DNA from: Alentia gelatinosa
Lineage: Eukaryota; Annelida; Polychaeta; Phyllodocida; Polynoidae
Reading direction: 5' to 3'
DNA: 64,000 nucleotides
Assembly (NCBI GenBank): GCA_950022655.1
Contig: OX465583.1
Coordinates: forward strand, 14,035,298-14,099,297
This document shows, piece by piece, positions 1 to 11,559 of this stretch. Position 1 is the stretch's first letter. Every line of letters starts with the position of its first letter. The notes under the pieces were generated by a model, which worked only from the letters and a program-made list of their open reading frames with translations, made no database searches and was not told where the DNA came from. Position numbers and translations under genes: made by a program.

Positions 1-724
1 CCCACCCCGGAGCATACAGCATATCCCCCTGCGCCGGACACAGTCCCTATAGATGTGATTTCTATGGAAACTTTGTATTAGGTGGATGATAAATCAAAAT
101 ACGTTAATCGTTGGCCTCAATAAGATTTCCGGAACAAAATTGTCGTATCCTTTCTTGCCTCGCGGCGGACATTTTCATCATCACAATCGATAGCTGTTTG
201 ACAGTCAAATCAAAAAGGAAAATTGATAAAATCTGACACCGCCAACTTTACAACATGACAAATTTGTTCTGACATCATAAAAAACAAGCCCTCCATGACT
301 ACCTCCAAATCTACCTAGCATATGACTTCGACGCCCACTAGCCAAGAATCCAATTCTGCGTAAATCAGAGGCCATCCATAAAAAAAAGGTACGCAGAAAT
401 TCCGAAATCCCTAAGTACGTCCGTACTTGATGGAATGCCCTCAAGAAATGGCCAGCAAGTGACCAATCAGAAAGCGTCCGTAATATCACCTGAGCAAGTT
501 GTTTTTATGTTGTATAGGTGTATGTGCAATCAATGCCGTGGGCTGAGGGTGTAGACTAATCCAAAGGACGCATTGATATCAGTTTTAATCTCTCCTAAGA
601 TCAAAGTGTTATACTGTCTGAATGACTTGATATTGAAATGCTTACAATGAGCACTTGTAAACGCACCTCGAGGGACAAGTATGCTGAAGGGTGTCCTTGA
701 CCCCCTTTCCCCCAACGGCCCTTC
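1..724. other. Intergenic, no gene seen
   Basis: Two minus-strand frames of 94 and 99 codons lack splice signals, family motifs or GC elevation. I see no repeat that recurs elsewhere in the window. Confidence 0.5.
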
Positions 725-1000
725 ATTATAGCTAGTCTGAGGGATATGTAAGGTATTTAGAAGGTAACTCACGCGATGAATATAACTTGGTTCGAACTCC
801 ACCGAGTGTGACAGCAGGGTTATTTTCATCGAGTAGGTTTCTGATTTATCTTACCCCGTATATCATTGTTACTTACTAAAAACAAATCACCAAATTAGAG
901 ATTGAGTATTTGGTACAATACCCTCACGGCCATGAAGTATGAGTTCCCAACGTTAAGCCTATGGAGAAAAATACCTAGGTGAGATAATGGCCCATAAATT
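725..1000. repeat. MITE family B (TTATCTCACCCC ends), copy 1
   Basis: Contains GAAGGTAACTCACGCGATGA, then TTATCTTACCCCGTATATCA, and ends ACCTAGGTGAGATAATGG. Same order of landmarks as 19420-19712 and 54820-55112. Confidence 0.5.
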
Positions 1001-1539
1001 CATCAGACAAGACATTATCATTTTAGTTTTCGTATCTGTTTTTTTGTTTTTGTTTTAAATAATTTATTGGGCCACTGTGTCAGAGTGGTATCATGAGAAT
1101 CTTGTATTTTTCACAATCCAAGGATTGACTATCATACACTGTTCTATAACTACTCTCACATCTAAGTACACCGTCTCTCAGTATAGTATTCATCAAGGAC
1201 CTGTGTGTGCAGTCTAGTGACCTTAAGGTTAGAGTCGTGCAAAAAGAAGAACTATATCAAACAACAGAGAAGTAAGAACATAAATAAAATTTATAGGAAC
1301 AAACAGTTATATTATATCAGATGTTGAGATATCAATTTTAAAAAAAATATATATAAAGCAGAGGAGTGGTTTGTAATGACGTCATTGGAGGTCGGGTCAT
1401 CGGACGATCATGCCATATTGAGGAAGGATGTTGTTTTTTAGTAAGTAATTCACGAAGCAAAAACCAAATCAATGTATAGTGTCAAACAAATAATGGCATA
1501 TCAACATTGAAATTACTAGGAGGAAATATTATATATGTT

Positions 1540-1925
1540 CATCATTGATGAACGAGTGTACAATTTTAAGTGAATAACAACTAAAAGGTTTGGGTTACAT
1601 TCAGTCTATGGATCGTTTTCTGTAACCCACATGCATCCAGTCAACTTGTCATTTCTCTAACTGCCTGAGGCTAGGATTAAAACATATCAAGCATCAGTTG
1701 GTCAATGAAGTATTTCGGTTTTGAGTGATTGATCATGGTCAGCTGGGCATGCCTTTAAGACCCTCAGACACTGGCACCCTGCTCCTTATTCAATGACACA
1801 GCGGAAAGCACGGAGATAGTGAAGGGATTGATTTTTCTCAGCACGCAGAAAGTGTATGTGACCTCTCTAACCTTTTATAGTCAACGTATATAGCACGTGC
1901 GAGCACACTCTAACAAAGCAGCGTT
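1540..1925 (+). repeat. Interspersed repeat family A, copy 1
   Basis: About 390 bp running from a TTCATC..GATGAA start through AAAGGTTTGGGTTACATTCA and GACACTGGCACCCTGCTCC to CGAGCACACTCTAACAAA. Matches copies at 11560, 33985, 39238, 41700 and 55970. No coding capacity and no clear terminal inverted repeats. Confidence 0.75.
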
Positions 1926-1934
1926 CACAACCAC

Positions 1935-2740
1935 AAGCTAAAATATATCTCACCCTCAGTCAAACCCTCAGTCACTACCTCACACTCAGTCACCCCCCAC
2001 CCCCATCCTCAGTCACATCCTCACCCTCAGTAGAATTCTTACCATCAGTCACACCCACATCCTCAGTCACATCCTCTGCCTCAGTAACACCCTCACTGTC
2101 AGACACCCCCTCACCCTTAGTGACAGCCTCACACTCAGTCACATTCCCACCCTCAGACACACTCTCAACCTCAGTCACAACCTTACCCTCAGTTTCACCC
2201 TCACTGTCAGACACCCCCTCCCCCTTAGTGACAGCCTCACACTCAGTCACATTCCCACCCTCAGTCACATCCTCACCCTCAGTCACAACCTTACCCTCAG
2301 TTAAAACCTCACCCTTAGACACGCCATTACCCTCAGTCACTACCTCTCCCTCAGACACACCCTCACCCTTACAAACATCCACACCCTCAGTAATATCTTC
2401 ACCTTCAGTCACACCCTCATCCTCAGACACACCTTCAGGCACATCTTCACCCTCACCCTCAGTGATACCCTGACCCTCACCCTCAGTCACAACCTCACCC
2501 TCAGTCACGACCACAACCTCAGTCACATCCTCTGCCTCAGTAACCACCTCACTGTCAGACACCCCCTCACCCTTAGTGACAGCCTCACCCTCAGTCATAC
2601 TCTCAACCTCAGTCACATCCTCACCCTCAGCACGGACCTATATCTTCCATGTCCGTGCCCTCAGTTACAACCTCAACCTAAGACACACCAACACCCTCAG
2701 TCACTACCTCACCCTCAGTCACATCCTCAACCTCAATCTC
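1935..2740. repeat. 18-bp minisatellite, copy 1
   Basis: Tandem CCTCACCCTCAGTCACAT-type units with 6/12/18-bp structure. Since the period divides by 3, the minus strand stays open and reads as the acidic hexapeptide cycle VTEGED/VTEGEG (1990-2616). Codon-level variation looks like repeat drift and there is no start context or splice signal, so it is not called a gene. It is preceded by the phrase ACAACCACAAGCTAAAATAT, shared with the array at 10395-11425. Confidence 0.85.
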
Positions 2741-3299
2741 AGTTGCCCCTAATCGTAGTAGCTATGATTCATAGTTATGCATTAGAGAGACTAGGAGCTA
2801 ATGATATTTCCATTTACAATGGATGAGCGCGGTATTTCTAAAGTACAGTAGATTCTCACATTACGACCACTTAAATAACTATTTACAAACATTATAGGTT
2901 TGTCCTAATCCTTTTGCTGTATTTTGTGTTTAGATTACATTGGGTATTATATCATATGATAAACTTGCTAAATGTAAAACAAATTACATAATCATTTTGA
3001 AACTGATTAGAGTGAATCATTTTAGCGGCTTTTATTCATCATCAGATTTAGTTTAGACAGCTATTTCTGTTAACCCTTTCAGGGCGGATAATGCCTTGAG
3101 GCATTTGTGTGGTCCATAACTATCAAAAATGTCCATAACTATTAAAAATGACTTGGTTTGAGACTTATGGACATTCGTCATGTCCATAACTATCAAAATG
3201 TCCATAAGTATCAAAAAATGTCCATAACTATCAAAACCTGCTTAAACAAATGCGTTACCCATTTGCGTTACATTGAGTTACTCAAACCACATTACGCTA

Positions 3300-3700
3300 C
3301 CTAAGAAAACGTTACTGATCTGGTATCATTACAGTTACCGCGTTACCGTCACGATTCTAACCCCGTTATCATGTTACCGTTATCATGTAACTGCATTACT
3401 GTTCTAACCAGGTTACCATTCTAGCCCCATAACAGCATACCGTTACCATTCTAACCCAGTTACCGCGTTGGCGTTATGCGTTACCGTTCTAACCGCGTTA
3501 CCATACTAACCGCGTTACGCGTTACCGTTCTAACCGCGTTACATACTAACCGCGTTACGCGTTACCGTTCTAACCGCGTTACATACTAACCGCGTTACGC
3601 GTTACCGTTCTAACCGTGTTACATTCTAACCGCGTTACGCGTTACCGTTCTAACCGCGTTACATACTAACCCCGTTACGCGTTACCGTGCTAATCGTAGA
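3300..3700. repeat. 40-bp tandem array, left arm of the foldback element
   Basis: Unit of 40 bp made of AACCGCGTTACGCGTTACCG-type sequence plus TTCTAACCGCGTTACATACT. Clear 40-bp period between 3500 and 3690, degenerating outward. Its mirror image lies at 7790-8300. Confidence 0.85.
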
Positions 3701-3875
3701 AACGTGGTCAACTGCAATGGTACCAGAGACGGACGATTACTACGTTAATAATGGTCGTAGAAACACGAAATAAAAAACAGAGGATAGGTTTCAACTCCCC
3801 GCGCACATCTAAGACTTTTCTTTTTTTAATTTTTCAAGATTTCAATTTTTTTTACTATACATCATAAACTACACT

Positions 3876-5010
3876 GCCCCTACACAATACTGCCCCTCTA
3901 TAAAACTGGCCCTCCACCATGCTGCCCCTCTCCCATACTGCCCCTCTACTATACTGCCCCTCCACCATACTGCCCCTCCACCAAGCTGCCCCTCCACCAT
4001 GCTGCCCCTCCACCATGCTGCCCCTCCATCATACTGCCCCTCCACCATGCTGCCCCTCCATCATACTGCCCCTCTACCATACTTTCCCTCAACCATACTG
4101 CCCCTCTACCATACCTTCCTTTAACCATACTGCCCCTCCACCACACTGCCCCTCCACCATACTGCCCCTCTACTACACTGCCCCTCCACCATACTGACCC
4201 TCTCCCATACTGCCCCTCTACTACACTGCCCCTCCACTATACTGCCCCTCCACTATACTGTCCCTCGACCATACTGCCCCTCTCCAATACTGCCCCTCTA
4301 CTACACTGCCCTTCCAGCATACTGTCCCTCAGCCATACTGCCTCTTTCCCACACTGCCCCTCCACCATACTGCCCCTTGACTCTACTACCCCTCTACCAT
4401 ACTGCCTCTCCACCATACTGCCCTTCTACTACACTGCCCCTCCACAATACTGCCCCTCTATCATACTGCCCCTCCACCATGCTGCCCCTCTCCCATACTG
4501 CCCCTCTACTATACTTTGCAAATTGACTAAGTTATCGCGTTATCGTTACCGCTGTGCGGCCCAATCGCCACCTATGCTGTCCCTCCACCATACTGTCCCT
4601 CAACAATACTGTCCCTCAACCATACTGCCCCTCCACCATACTGCCCCTCCACCATACTGTCCCTCCGCCATACTGCCCCTCTACTATATTGCCCCTCCAC
4701 CCTACTGCCCCTCCACCATGCTGCCCCTCCACCATACTGTCCCTCCACCAAGCTGCCCCTCCACCATGCTGCCCCTCCACCATGCTGCCCCTCCATCATA
4801 CTGCCCCCCCCCACCATACTACCCCTCTACCATACTGCCCCTCCACCATACTGTCCCTTCACCATACTGCCCCTCTATCATACTGTCCCTCCACCATACT
4901 GCCCCTTTCCCATGCTGCCCCTCTACTAGACTGCCCCTCCACTATACTGCTCCTCTCCCATACTGCCCCTTTCCCATACTGCCCCTCTACCATACTGCCC
5001 CTCCACTATA
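3876..5010. repeat. 16-bp tandem array CTGCCCCTCCACCATA, left arm
   Basis: Roughly 65-70 imperfect copies of the 16-mer, broken at 4515-4575 by unique sequence with TTATCGCGTTATCG. Variants swap TCCACC for TCTACT, TCTCCC or TCAACC. Because 16 is not a multiple of 3 and no frame of the unit holds a stop, open frames appear in several frames and read as the 16-residue cycle CPSTILPLHHTAPPPY. These ORFs are not genes. Confidence 0.95.
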
Positions 5011-5830
5011 CTACCCTACATCCTACATCCCTACATCCTACATCCCCACATCTCCACGTCTATACATCCTACATCCCTACAGCCTACATCCCCACATCTC
5101 CACATCCATTTATCCTACATCCCTACATTCTACATCCCCACATCTCCACATCCATTTATCCTATATCCCTACAGCCTACATCCCCACATCTCCACATCCC
5201 CACATCACTACATCCATACATCCCCACATCCTACATCCCCACATCTCCACCTCCATATATCCTACATCCTACATCCCTACATCCTACATCCCCACATCCA
5301 TATATCCAAACATCCTCACATCCTACTTCCCCACATCCCTACATCATTACATCCCTACATCCTACTTCCCACATCCTACATCCCCACATCCCTACATCAT
5401 ACATCCCTTGATCTCCACATCTATACATCCTACATCCCAACATCTCCACATGCATACATCCTACATTCCTACATACTACATCTCCACATGCATATATCCA
5501 TACATCCCCACGTAATGTGGGGATGTATGGATGTGGAGATGTGGGGATGTAGGCTGTATAGATGTGGAAATCTGGGGATGTGGGATGTAGGGAAGTAGGA
5601 TGTGGGGATGTATAGATGTAATGATGTAGGGATGTTAGGATGTGGGGAAGTAGGATGTGGGAATATATGGATATATGGATGTGGAGATGTAGGATGTAGG
5701 GATATAGGATGTATGGATGTGGAGATGTGGGGATGTAGGATGTATAGAAGTGGAGATGTAGGGATGTGGGGATGTGGGAAGTAGGATGTGGGGATGTATG
5801 AATGAACTGATGTAGGGATGTTGGGATGTA
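5010..5830. repeat. CATCC(C/T)A array with central palindrome
   Basis: Short-period array (CATCCCTACATCCTACATCC and variants) running to 5511, then its inverse (GGGATGTAGGATGTGG) from 5517 to 5830. The axis is CATACATCCCCAC, GTAAT, GTGGGGATGTATG at 5499-5529, a potential hairpin with a five-base loop. Confidence 0.95.
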
Positions 5831-7790
5831 GTGGGGCAGTATGATGGAGGGGCAGCATGATGGAGGGGCAGCATGGTGGAGGGGCAGTATGGTGGAGGGG
5901 CAGCATGATGTCCAGAGGGGCAGTATGGTGGAGGGGCAGCATGGACTCCAGAGGAGCAGTATGGTGGAGGGGCAATATAGTAGAGGAGCAGTATGGCCGG
6001 GGACAGTATGGTGGAGGGGCAGTATGGAAGAGGGGCAGTATAGTAGAGCGGCAGTATGGGAGAGGGGCAGTATGGTGGAGAGGCAGTATGATAGAGGGGC
6101 AGTATTGTGGAGGGGCAGTGTAGCAGAAGGGCAGTATGCTTGAGAGGCAGTATGGTGGAGGGACAGTATAGTCGAGGGGCAGTATAGTCGAGGGGCAGTG
6201 TAGTAGAGGGGCAGTATTGGAGAGGGGCAGTATGGTGGAGGGACAGTATGATGGAGGGGCAGTATGGTGGAGGGGCAGTGTAGTAGGGGGCAGTATGGGA
6301 GAGGGGCTGCATGGTGGAGGGGCAGTGTAGTAGAGGGGCAGTGTAGTAGAGGGGCAGTATGGGAGAGGGCCAGTATGGTGGAGGGGCAGTATGGTGGAGG
6401 GGCAGTGTAGTAGAGGGGCAGTATGGGAGAGGGGCAGCATGGTGGAGGGGCAGTGTAGTAGAGGGGCAGTGTAGTAGAGGGGCAGTATGGGAGAGGGCCA
6501 GTATGGTGGAGGGGCAGTGTAGTGGAGGGGCAGTTTAGTAGAGGGGCAGTATGGGAAAGGGGCAGTATGGTGGAGGGACAGTATGATAGAGCGGCAGTAT
6601 GGTAGAGGGACAGTATGGTGGAGGGGCATTATGATTGAGGGGCAGTATGGTGGTGGGGCAGTATGATGGAGGGGCAGCATGGTGGAGGGGCAGTATGGTG
6701 GAGGGGCAGCATGGTGTCCTGAGGGGCAGTATGGTGGAGGGGCAGCATGGTCTCCAGGGGGGCAGTATGGTGGAGGGGCAATATAGTAGAGGGGCAGTAT
6801 GGCGGAGGGACAGTATGGTGTAGGGGCAGTATGGGAGAGGGGCAGTAAAGTAGAGGGGCAGTATGGGAAAGGGGCAGTATGGTGGAGAGGCAGTATGATA
6901 GAGGGGCAGTATTGTGGAGGGGCAGTGTAGTAGAAGGGCAGTATGCTGGAGAGGCAGTATGGTGGAGGGACAGTATACTCGAAGGGCAGTATGGTGGAGG
7001 GGCAGTGTAGTCGAGGGGCAGTATTGGAGAGGGGCAGTATGGTGGAGGGACAGTATGGTGGAGGGGCAGTATGGTGGAGGGGCAGTGTAGTAGAGGGGCA
7101 GTATGGGAGAGGGGCAGCATGGTGTAGGGGCAGTGTAGTAGAGGGGCAGTGTAGTAGAGGGGCAGTATGGGAGAGGGCCAGTATGGTGGAGGGGCAGTGT
7201 AGTAGAGGGCACTATGGTGGAGGAGCAGTGTGGGAAAGGGGTATTATAGTGGAGGGGCGGCATGGTGGAGGGGCAGTATGGTTGAAGGAAGGTATGGTAG
7301 AGGGGCAGTATGGTTGAGGGAAAGTATAGTAGAGGGGCAGCTAGGTGGAGGGGTAGTATGGTGGAGGGAAAGTATGGTAGAGGGGCAGCATGGTGGAGGG
7401 GCAGTATGGTGGAGGGGCAATATAGTAAAGGGGCAGTATGGCGGAGGGACAGTATGGTGGAGGGGCAGTATGGTGGAGGGGCAGTATGATGGAGGGGCAG
7501 CATGGTGGAAGGGCAGCATGGTTGAGGGGGAGCTTGGTGGAGGGGCAGCATGGTGGAGGGGCAGTATGGTGGAGGGGCAGTGTAGTAGAGGGGCATTATA
7601 GTAGAGGGGCAGTATGGTAGAGGACAGTATGGTTGAGGGACAGTATGGTGGAGGGGCAGTATGGTTAAGGGACAGTTTGGTGGAGGGGCAGTATGGTTGA
7701 GGGACAGTATGGTGGAGGGGCAGTATGGTTAAGGGACAGTATGGTGGAGGGGCAGTATGGTTGAGGGACAGTATGGTGGAGGGGCAATGC
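5830..7790. repeat. 16-bp tandem array, right arm (inverted, expanded)
   Basis: About 120 copies of TATGGTGGAGGGGCAG, the reverse complement of the left-arm unit. Higher-order blocks are visible: the variant order around 5900-6110 recurs around 6700-6930, suggesting segmental expansion. Open frames of up to 403 residues on the minus strand are artefacts of the repeat. Confidence 0.95.
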
Positions 7791-8300
7791 AACGGTAACG
7801 CGTAACGCGGTTAGAATGTAACGCGGTTAGAACGGTAACGCGTAACGCGGTTAGTATGTAACGCGGTTAGAACAGTAACGCGTAACGCGGTTAGAATGTA
7901 ACGCGGTTAGAACGGTAACGCGTAACGCGGTTAGTATGGTAACGCGGTTAGAACGGTAACGCGTAACGCGGTTAGTATGGTAACGCGGTTCGAACGGTAA
8001 CGCATAACGGGGTTAGTATGGTAACGCGTTACAGGGTTAGTATGGTAATGCGGTAACTGTGATGCAGTAACATGGTTAGGATGCTAACACGGTTAGAAGC
8101 GAATACTGTAACGAGGTTAGATTGGTAATGCAGTAACGGTAACGTGGTAACGATAACGCGATAACGGGGTTAGGATGTAATGTGGTCATAAATATAACGC
8201 ATTCTTAGGTAGCGTAACGCAATTAGAATGTAACGCGATTTGATCGGTAATGTTTTCTTAGGTAGCGTAACGCGGTTGAATGGTAACGGGAAGTAACGCT
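7790..8300. repeat. 40-bp tandem array, right arm of the foldback element
   Basis: Reverse complement of the 3300-3700 array (GGTAACGCGTAACGCGGTTA), with the same outward decay into single GTAACG-type motifs. The most regular copies are next to the 16-bp array, as in the left arm. Confidence 0.85.
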
Positions 8301-8829
8301 ATGTAACGCAAATGCGGTAACACATTTTTTAACCAGGTTTTGATAGTTATGGACATTTTTTGATACTTATGGACATTTTGATAGTTATGGACATGACGAA
8401 TGTCCATAAGTCTCAAACCAAGTCATTTTTGATAGTTATGGACATTTTTGATAGTTATGGACCGCACAGCATTCCCCAGCATAGACTGGATAATGCCTTG
8501 AGGCATTCCCCCACGGAGACCGGATAATGCCTTGAAGCATTATTCATGAAATTTAGTAATATTTACCATTTCATTGTTTTATGAAGAAATAATTGATCAA
8601 TTATTGATCAATATATCTGAAATTTTCAGAGAATATACCTATGATATAGTATTTGATATTATTTGGTAAACCAAATAATATAAATAAGAATGATGTGTCA
8701 TATCATGTGATCAAATAATGGAATATGGGTTTAGACAAAATTTGGCCTGTCTCCTGGAGTTATGCCAATCCAAAGTACCCGCCCCATCCAACAGGGCTCT
8801 GCCACAGACCCCCGTCTTTAAAGGGTTAA

Positions 8830-9245
8830 ATTCTTTCTCTTTGCATTTAAATAGGAGATTGGTATGTAGTGACCTATAATCAGCTGGCAGGCGATTCCAA
8901 TTCATGGAACAATTATAGTTCATAATTCTTATAGGAATAACTTTTGTTTGGTCTCTGTTTACAGAAGAGCACATGGGTGAATAACTGGCCAAACAGGTTT
9001 GCTGGCCCAGCATGTAGAGAGTGGGTCCCATCAGAAACCAGTATGCTCAGGCTAAATAAAGATCAAGGCAAACCTGATTAGGCGCAGCACCTGCATTAGC
9101 TATGACTTGCCCAAATTGTATGACATATATGAGGAGTATTGAATATGTATCTGGTCAAATCTGGATTGGCTTACCGATAATACTGATATGTATTGTTATG
9201 TGGATATGATCTTAATAAAGAAATTTAAAAAAAACCAAAAGACCG
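8830..9245 (-). mobile_element. Possible non-LTR retroelement 3' relic
   Basis: The minus-strand open frame from 9031 contains MNWNRLPADYRSLHTNLLFK, which resembles the W-N-x-L-P...F-K tail of LINE reverse transcriptase ORFs. The right TTAA end of the carrier element interrupts it at 8826-8829. Joining the sequence left of 3070 at the TTAA would continue the frame about five residues to a stop. Recognition is by motif only. Confidence 0.35.
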
Positions 9246-10394
9246 AGTAGAACCCCCAGTATATTATTATTCACTTAAAGGCTTATCCTACAATTCACAG
9301 TGGTGCTATCTGGTGTTTTTTAAATAATGTCTACTGTGAGTCAAAACCAGTTTCTTAGGATTCATTCTAATTCTACATGAGTAAATTCAACATTTTGTCC
9401 AATTTATCCAATCTTAATTTCGCCAATTTACATTTACTTCATTTACATGTATTGAAAAATATGGTTTTCTTCAATTCTTTAAAAAAAGGACGGTGAACTA
9501 TGGTTTTTAAACTCTAAATCAGTAGTACTATATATGTACTATATTCTGTGAAAGTGTGAGGAGAGTGACATGGGTTTTACTATGTGAAAAAATACTTTTT
9601 GGAATTTCTATATATTCTTATATAAAATTATCATAATATTGATCTATAAATTAAAAACTAGCATGGTGACCCCCTATTTCTAAGTTAGGTATGTGTTCTA
9701 TAACACTTGGAGATCATCGTATTAAATTTTCAGGGAATTAACATGGGTTTTGATTTTCAAGCCAAATTGTCTGATATGCCTTTAAGGAAGTCTATGGTCA
9801 AGTATCAGACGCAAGGCTGGCTCACTGGGTCAAAGGAGGGAGAACTGATTTAATAGCTCTCTGCAAAGTGGGTCAAATTACCACACACTCAAGTGTGTCC
9901 CATCGGATGTGACACTTTGATCACAGTGTATTTAGGTGTGTCCCATCAGACTTGAACACATATATATATATAGCATATTTAGTCACTATCATCATCTAAT
10001 AGTTTCCTTTTCTAGTAGCAGATGACAATATCCATAACTAAGGGTCTTCCATTCAATGACAGGATTGATATAGTAAATATCTTGGCCCCAAAAAGACTAT
10101 AAAATAAAAGTTCTATTTTTAGGAACCAAGTCAGTAGTGAGGCAAGGGTATGGTCAGACTGGGATACTGGACAACTGCCCATTTCACTAGGCCTTTCTAG
10201 CTGGTGCATGGATAGTGAAGGGTTAGATTCTTTGCAGTAAGCTGAAAGCCTGTGTGAGCATTCTAACCCTTCTAGATGACGTATATGAGCGCGATTTCCC
10301 GCGCTCAACTAGGTGGCAGATCAGCTTTTCGCAAACCTGGCAAGACCCTTTGTAAAGTTATGACCCTAATAAATCCATAAAAATACCAAAAAAA
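9246..10394. other. Intergenic, no gene seen
   Basis: AT-rich. The segment 10170-10320 (TGGATAGTGAAGGGTTAGAT, AGCTGAAAG, GAGCATTCTAACCCTTC) looks like a decayed half of repeat family A. The rest holds nothing recognisable. Confidence 0.5.
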
Positions 10395-11425
10395 ACAACC
10401 TCACCCTCAGTCAGAACCTAAGTACAACCTAAACACTCAGTCCCACCCTCTTCCACAGTCACATCCTCACACTTAATTACGATCTCACTCTTAGTCACGA
10501 CCTCACCCTCAGCCACATCCTCACCCTCAGCCACATCCTCACCATCAGTCACATTCTCGACCTCAGTCACATCGTCACCCTCAGTCACAACCTCACCCTC
10601 AGACAAGACCCTCAATCTAAGATACACCCTTCCTTACCTTCAGTTATAACCTAACCCTCGGTCACAACCACAAGCTAAGATATATCTCACCCTCAGACAA
10701 ACCCTCAGTCACTACCTCGCACTCAGTCACACCCCAATCCTCAGATACACCCTATCCATCAGTCACACCCTCACCCTCGCTCACACCCTCACTCTCAGTC
10801 ACATCCTCACCCTCAGTCACATCCTCACCCTCAGTCACATCCTCACCCTCAGTCACATTCTCATCATCAGCCACACCCTCACCCTCAGTCACATCCTCAC
10901 CCTCAGTCATATTCTCACCCTCAATTACATCCTCACCCTCTGTCACACCCTCACCCTCTGTCACACCATCACCCTCAGTCACATCCTCACCCTCGCTCAC
11001 ACCCTCACCCTCAGTCACATCCTCACCCTCGCTCACACCCTCACCCTCAGTCACATCCTCACCCTCAGTCACACCCTCACCCTCAGTCACACCCTCACCC
11101 TCGCTCACATCCTCACCCTCAATTACATCCTCACTCTCTGTCACACCCTCACCCTCAGTCACATCTTCACCCTCTGTCACACCCTCACCCTCACTCACAC
11201 GCTCACCCTCAGTCACACCCTCACCCTCTGTCACACCCTCACCCTCACTCACACGCTCACCCTCACTCACACGCTCACCCTCAGTCACACCCTCACCCTC
11301 AGTCACATTCTCGCCCTCAGTCACATTCCCATCATCAGTCACATCCTCATCTTCAGTCACATCATCTCCCTTGGTCACAAGCTCAGCCTCAATCCCAGCC
11401 TAACTCACATCCTCAGACACACCCT
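10395..11425. repeat. 18-bp minisatellite, copy 2
   Basis: Same unit and same flanking phrase (ACAACCACAAGCTAAGATAT) as the array at 1935-2740, in the same orientation. The second half (10745-11390) is more regular, alternating VTEGEG, VSEGEG and VTEGED in minus-strand translation. An A-rich tail (CCATAAAAATACCAAAAAAA) precedes the array. Confidence 0.85.
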
Positions 11426-11559
11426 GAGACACGCCCTTACCCTTAGCATTGCAGCCGCCGTCGCCGGGTATGTTCTACTACCAATTTCTGTAGGGAATAC
11501 CCTGATTCAAATGGCCTAGTTTAGCCAAAACGCCTCTGATCCGCCCCTGTTGTACTAGG

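Larger units (their letters stand above)
3106..8468. mobile_element. Giant foldback-type inverted-repeat element (about 5.4 kb)
   Basis: Two arms mirror each other in sequence and order of parts. From outside in: a terminal block of about 130 bp (TGTGGTCCATAACTATCAAA; arms nearly identical), a 40-bp array with GCGTTACCGTTCTAACCGCG, a 16-bp array (CTGCCCCTCCACCATA), and a CATCC-type array meeting at an axis near 5514. The left arm is 2.4 kb and the right about 2.95 kb, the difference being array length. No transposase is visible. Architecture resembles foldback elements (FB, Galileo, TU), in which long terminal inverted repeats are built of tandem subrepeats; family membership is inference. 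Confidence 0.8.
3070..8829. mobile_element. piggyBac-like TTAA element split by the foldback element
   Basis: Left end TTAACCCTTTCAGGGCGG at 3070 and right end AAAGGGTTAA closing at 8829 are inverted and each carries TTAA. Inside the ends are ATGCC..GGCAT palindromes (near 3090, 8495 and 8530) shared with the elements at 22514, 24905 and 44430. The foldback element occupies 3106-8468, leaving about 400 bp of the carrier. piggyBac transposons insert at TTAA with CCC-type ends; assignment to that superfamily is inferred from the ends alone. Confidence 0.6.

Noticed and set aside
5469..6680. 403-residue minus-strand ORF (Pro/Cys/His-rich) as a gene
   Set aside because: It is the 16-bp array and CATCC array read through; equivalent ORFs exist in other frames, and it crosses the palindrome axis.
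6535..7596. 353-residue minus-strand ORF
   Set aside because: Same 16-bp repeat, same 16-residue cycle; no start context, splice or motif.
10752..11378. 208-residue acidic VTEGEG repeat protein
   Set aside because: An 18-bp minisatellite keeps one frame open by arithmetic; no flanking gene structure. Kept as a finding, not as a gene.
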